Positions 62,429 through 64,000 of a stretch of DNA of 64,000 bases are shown here, piece after piece (the first letter of the stretch is position 1; each line of letters begins with the position of its first letter). Source of the DNA: Rhizobium sp. SL42 (GTDB lineage: Bacteria; Pseudomonadota; Alphaproteobacteria; Rhizobiales; Rhizobiaceae); contig NZ_CP063397.1 in assembly GCF_021729845.1 (NCBI RefSeq), positions 1,874,001-1,938,000 on the forward strand, read 5' to 3'. Position numbers and translations under genes: made by a program. Below the pieces are notes generated by a model. The model saw nothing but the letters and a program-made list of their open reading frames with translations, made no database searches and was not told the origin of the DNA.

Positions 62429-62457
62429 TTGACGCTTACGTGCACGTCAGATATTCT
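62429..62457 (+). promoter_or_regulatory. Promoter of the ETF-QO gene with a spacer palindrome
   Basis: TTGACG (62429-62434), 17 bp, TATTCT (62452-62457). The spacer holds the 10-bp palindrome ACGTGCACGT (62438-62447) within TTACGTGCACGTCA, resembling the TTnACGTnnACGTnAA sites of LiuR-type regulators of branched-chain/fatty-acid catabolism. Regulator assignment is inferred. Confidence 0.55.
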
Positions 62458-62575
62458 CGTCCTTCACACCACCCTGCCGGAATTTGCGCCTGTGCGTGTC
62501 GCGCTTCGGCTCGACAATCAGGTTGGGTTTTGTCAAGGAGATAGGCGCAAAGAACCGCCGCGCGGAGGATTGACG

Positions 62576-64000
62576 ATGAGCACTGAGATGGAACTGCCGG
62601 AACGCGAAAGCATGGAATTCGACGTGGTGATCGTCGGCGCGGGGCCAGCGGGCCTGTCTGCGGCGATCCGGCTGAAACAGGTCAATCCGGACCTGACCGT
62701 GGTCGTTCTGGAAAAGGGCGCCGAAGTCGGCGCGCATATCCTGTCGGGTGCCGTGGTCGATCCGATCGGCATCGACAAACTCTTGCCCGAATGGCGCAAA
62801 GAGGCCGACCATCCGTTCAAGACGCCGGTCACCGATGACCAGTTTCTGCTTCTCGGGCCTGCTGGCTCCATCCGCTTGCCCAATTTTGCCATGCCGCCGC
62901 TGATGAACAATCACGGCAATTACATCGTCTCGCTCGGCAATGTCTGTCGCTGGCTGGCCGGCCATGCCGAAGCGCTGGGCGTTGAAATCTATCCGGGCTT
63001 TGCTGCGACGGAAGTGCTTTACAACGACGAAGGTGCCGTCATCGGCGTGGCGACCGGCGACATGGGCATCGAGAAGAATGGCGAGCCGGGTCCGAACTTC
63101 ACCCGTGGTATGGAACTGCTCGGCAAATATGTGCTGATCGGCGAGGGCGTGCGCGGATCGCTGGCCAAGCAGCTGATCGCCAAATTTGACCTTTCCCGCG
63201 ACAGCGACGTCCAGAAATATGGTATCGGCCTGAAGGAACTCTGGCAGGTCAAGCCTGAGCACCACAAGCCGGGCCTCGTGCAGCACTCCTTCGGCTGGCC
63301 GCTCGGCATGAAGACCGGTGGCGGCTCCTTCCTCTATCACCTCGAGGACAACACGGTAGCGGTCGGTTTTGTCGTGCACCTCAACTACAAGAACCCCTAT
63401 CTCTATCCTTTCGAGGAATTCCAGCGCTTCAAGACCCATCCGGCGATCGCCAAGACCTTCGAAGGGGCAAAGCGCCTGTCCTATGGCGCCCGTGCGATCA
63501 CCGAAGGCGGCTATCAGTCGGTGCCGAAGCTGTCCTTCCCCGGCGGCGCGCTGATCGGCTGTTCCGCCGGCCTCGTCAATGTGCCGCGCATCAAGGGCAG
63601 CCACAATGCCGTGCTTTCGGGCATGCTCGCGGCCGACAAGATCGCCGATGCCATTGCCGCCGGCCGCGCCAATGACGAGCCGATCGAGATCGAAAACGAA
63701 TGGCGCAAGACCGATATCGGCAAGGATCTGAAGCGCGTGCGCAACGTCAAGCCGCTGTGGTCGAAGTTCGGTACCGCACTCGGCGTAGCGCTCGGCGGCC
63801 TCGACATGTGGATCAACCAGATCTTCGGCACCTCGCCGTTTACGCTGAAGCATGGCAAGACCGACGCCCAGTCGCTGGAGCCCGCTGCAAAACACAAGCC
63901 GATCGCCTATCCGAAGCCGGATGGCGTCCTGACCTTCGACCGCCTGTCGTCGGTCTTCCTGTCCAACACCAATCATGAGGAGGACCAACCGGTCCACCTC
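62576..64000 (+). CDS. Electron-transfer-flavoprotein:ubiquinone oxidoreductase (partial)
   Basis: Open to the window end; 475 codons visible of about 555. Passes electrons from ETF (acyl-CoA and amino-acid oxidation) to ubiquinone at the membrane. FAD motif DVVIVGAGPAGLSAAI near residues 16-30; the ETF-QO pattern GAHILSGAVVDPIGIDKLLP; GCSAGLVNVPRIKGSHNAVLSG. The C-terminal 4Fe-4S Cys set lies outside the window. ATG 62576 follows GGAGG. Confidence 0.95.
   Translation, partial: MSTEMELPERESMEFDVVIVGAGPAGLSAAIRLKQVNPDLTVVVLEKGAEVGAHILSGAVVDPIGIDKLLPEWRKEADHPFKTPVTDDQFLLLGPAGSIRLPNFAMPPLMNNHGNYIVSLGNVCRWLAGHAEALGVEIYPGFAATEVLYNDEGAVIGVATGDMGIEKNGEPGPNFTRGMELLGKYVLIGEGVRGSLAKQLIAKFDLSRDSDVQKYGIGLKELWQVKPEHHKPGLVQHSFGWPLGMKTGGGSFLYHLEDNTVAVGFVVHLNYKNPYLYPFEEFQRFKTHPAIAKTFEGAKRLSYGARAITEGGYQSVPKLSFPGGALIGCSAGLVNVPRIKGSHNAVLSGMLAADKIADAIAAGRANDEPIEIENEWRKTDIGKDLKRVRNVKPLWSKFGTALGVALGGLDMWINQIFGTSPFTLKHGKTDAQSLEPAAKHKPIAYPKPDGVLTFDRLSSVFLSNTNHEEDQPVHL

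Overview
The window is a chromosomal stretch from a member of the Rhizobiaceae (Alphaproteobacteria). The reasons are high GC with strong GC bias at third codon positions, a complete rhizobial-type gene transfer agent (GTA) cluster, the order feuN-feuP-feuQ / ccmI-ccmE-ccmF-ccmH / degP / two-component pair / glnE / pepN, and many RIME-like intergenic palindromic repeats. The genus cannot be fixed from the sequence alone.

Layout. (1) 1-3.9 kb: the 3' end of a decayed IS5-type transposase, then a copper module: Cu(I) P-type ATPase, CueR-type MerR regulator and CopZ-like chaperone. A MerR-type promoter and operator precede the ATPase. (2) 4.2-5.4 kb: a membrane-anchored GGDEF protein. (3) 5.4-26.6 kb: a GTA structural cluster with a candidate for every position of the Rhodobacter g1-g15 order (terminase, portal, protease, capsid, adaptors, major tail protein, chaperones, tape measure, baseplate and hub proteins, NlpC/P60 peptidase, TIM-barrel tail-tip protein). 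It is stretched by cargo and host genes (DUF559 nuclease-like, a 49-aa antisense gene with a general-stress promoter, GH19 endolysin, Dabb protein, glutathione transferase, reversed MFS transporter), by MITE/RIME-like palindromes and by three 15-bp-period minisatellites. A holin-like gene closes it.

(4) 26.7-42.2 kb: conserved core. FeuN/FeuP/FeuQ, a small lipoprotein, the cytochrome c maturation operon ccmIEFH (with a RIME-like element read through inside the 5' part of ccmH), a ParE/RHH toxin-antitoxin pair, DegP protease, a second OmpR-type two-component pair, and glnE. (5) 42.2-51.5 kb: a PAS-type histidine kinase with a PleC/DivJ-like core, aminopeptidase N, a soluble chemoreceptor-like protein with its signalling domain at the N-terminus, a DMT exporter and an MFS transporter. 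(6) 51.9-64 kb: a putative DNA-binding protein, two tiny rhizobial-type genes, a uracil-DNA glycosylase family protein, an Hsp70/YegD-like protein, an oxidoreductase group (atypical SDR, FAD-linked oxidase, 3-hydroxyisobutyrate-dehydrogenase-like), a divergent MocR regulator / EamA exporter pair, and ETF-ubiquinone oxidoreductase cut by the window end.

The observations most worth following are the DUF559 gene framed by about 90-bp near-identical inverted repeats (6059-6684), the RIME-like element inside the ccmH reading frame, the EcfG-type promoter on the 49-aa antisense gene inside the GTA cluster, and the three 15-bp-period minisatellites in GTA intergenic spaces.
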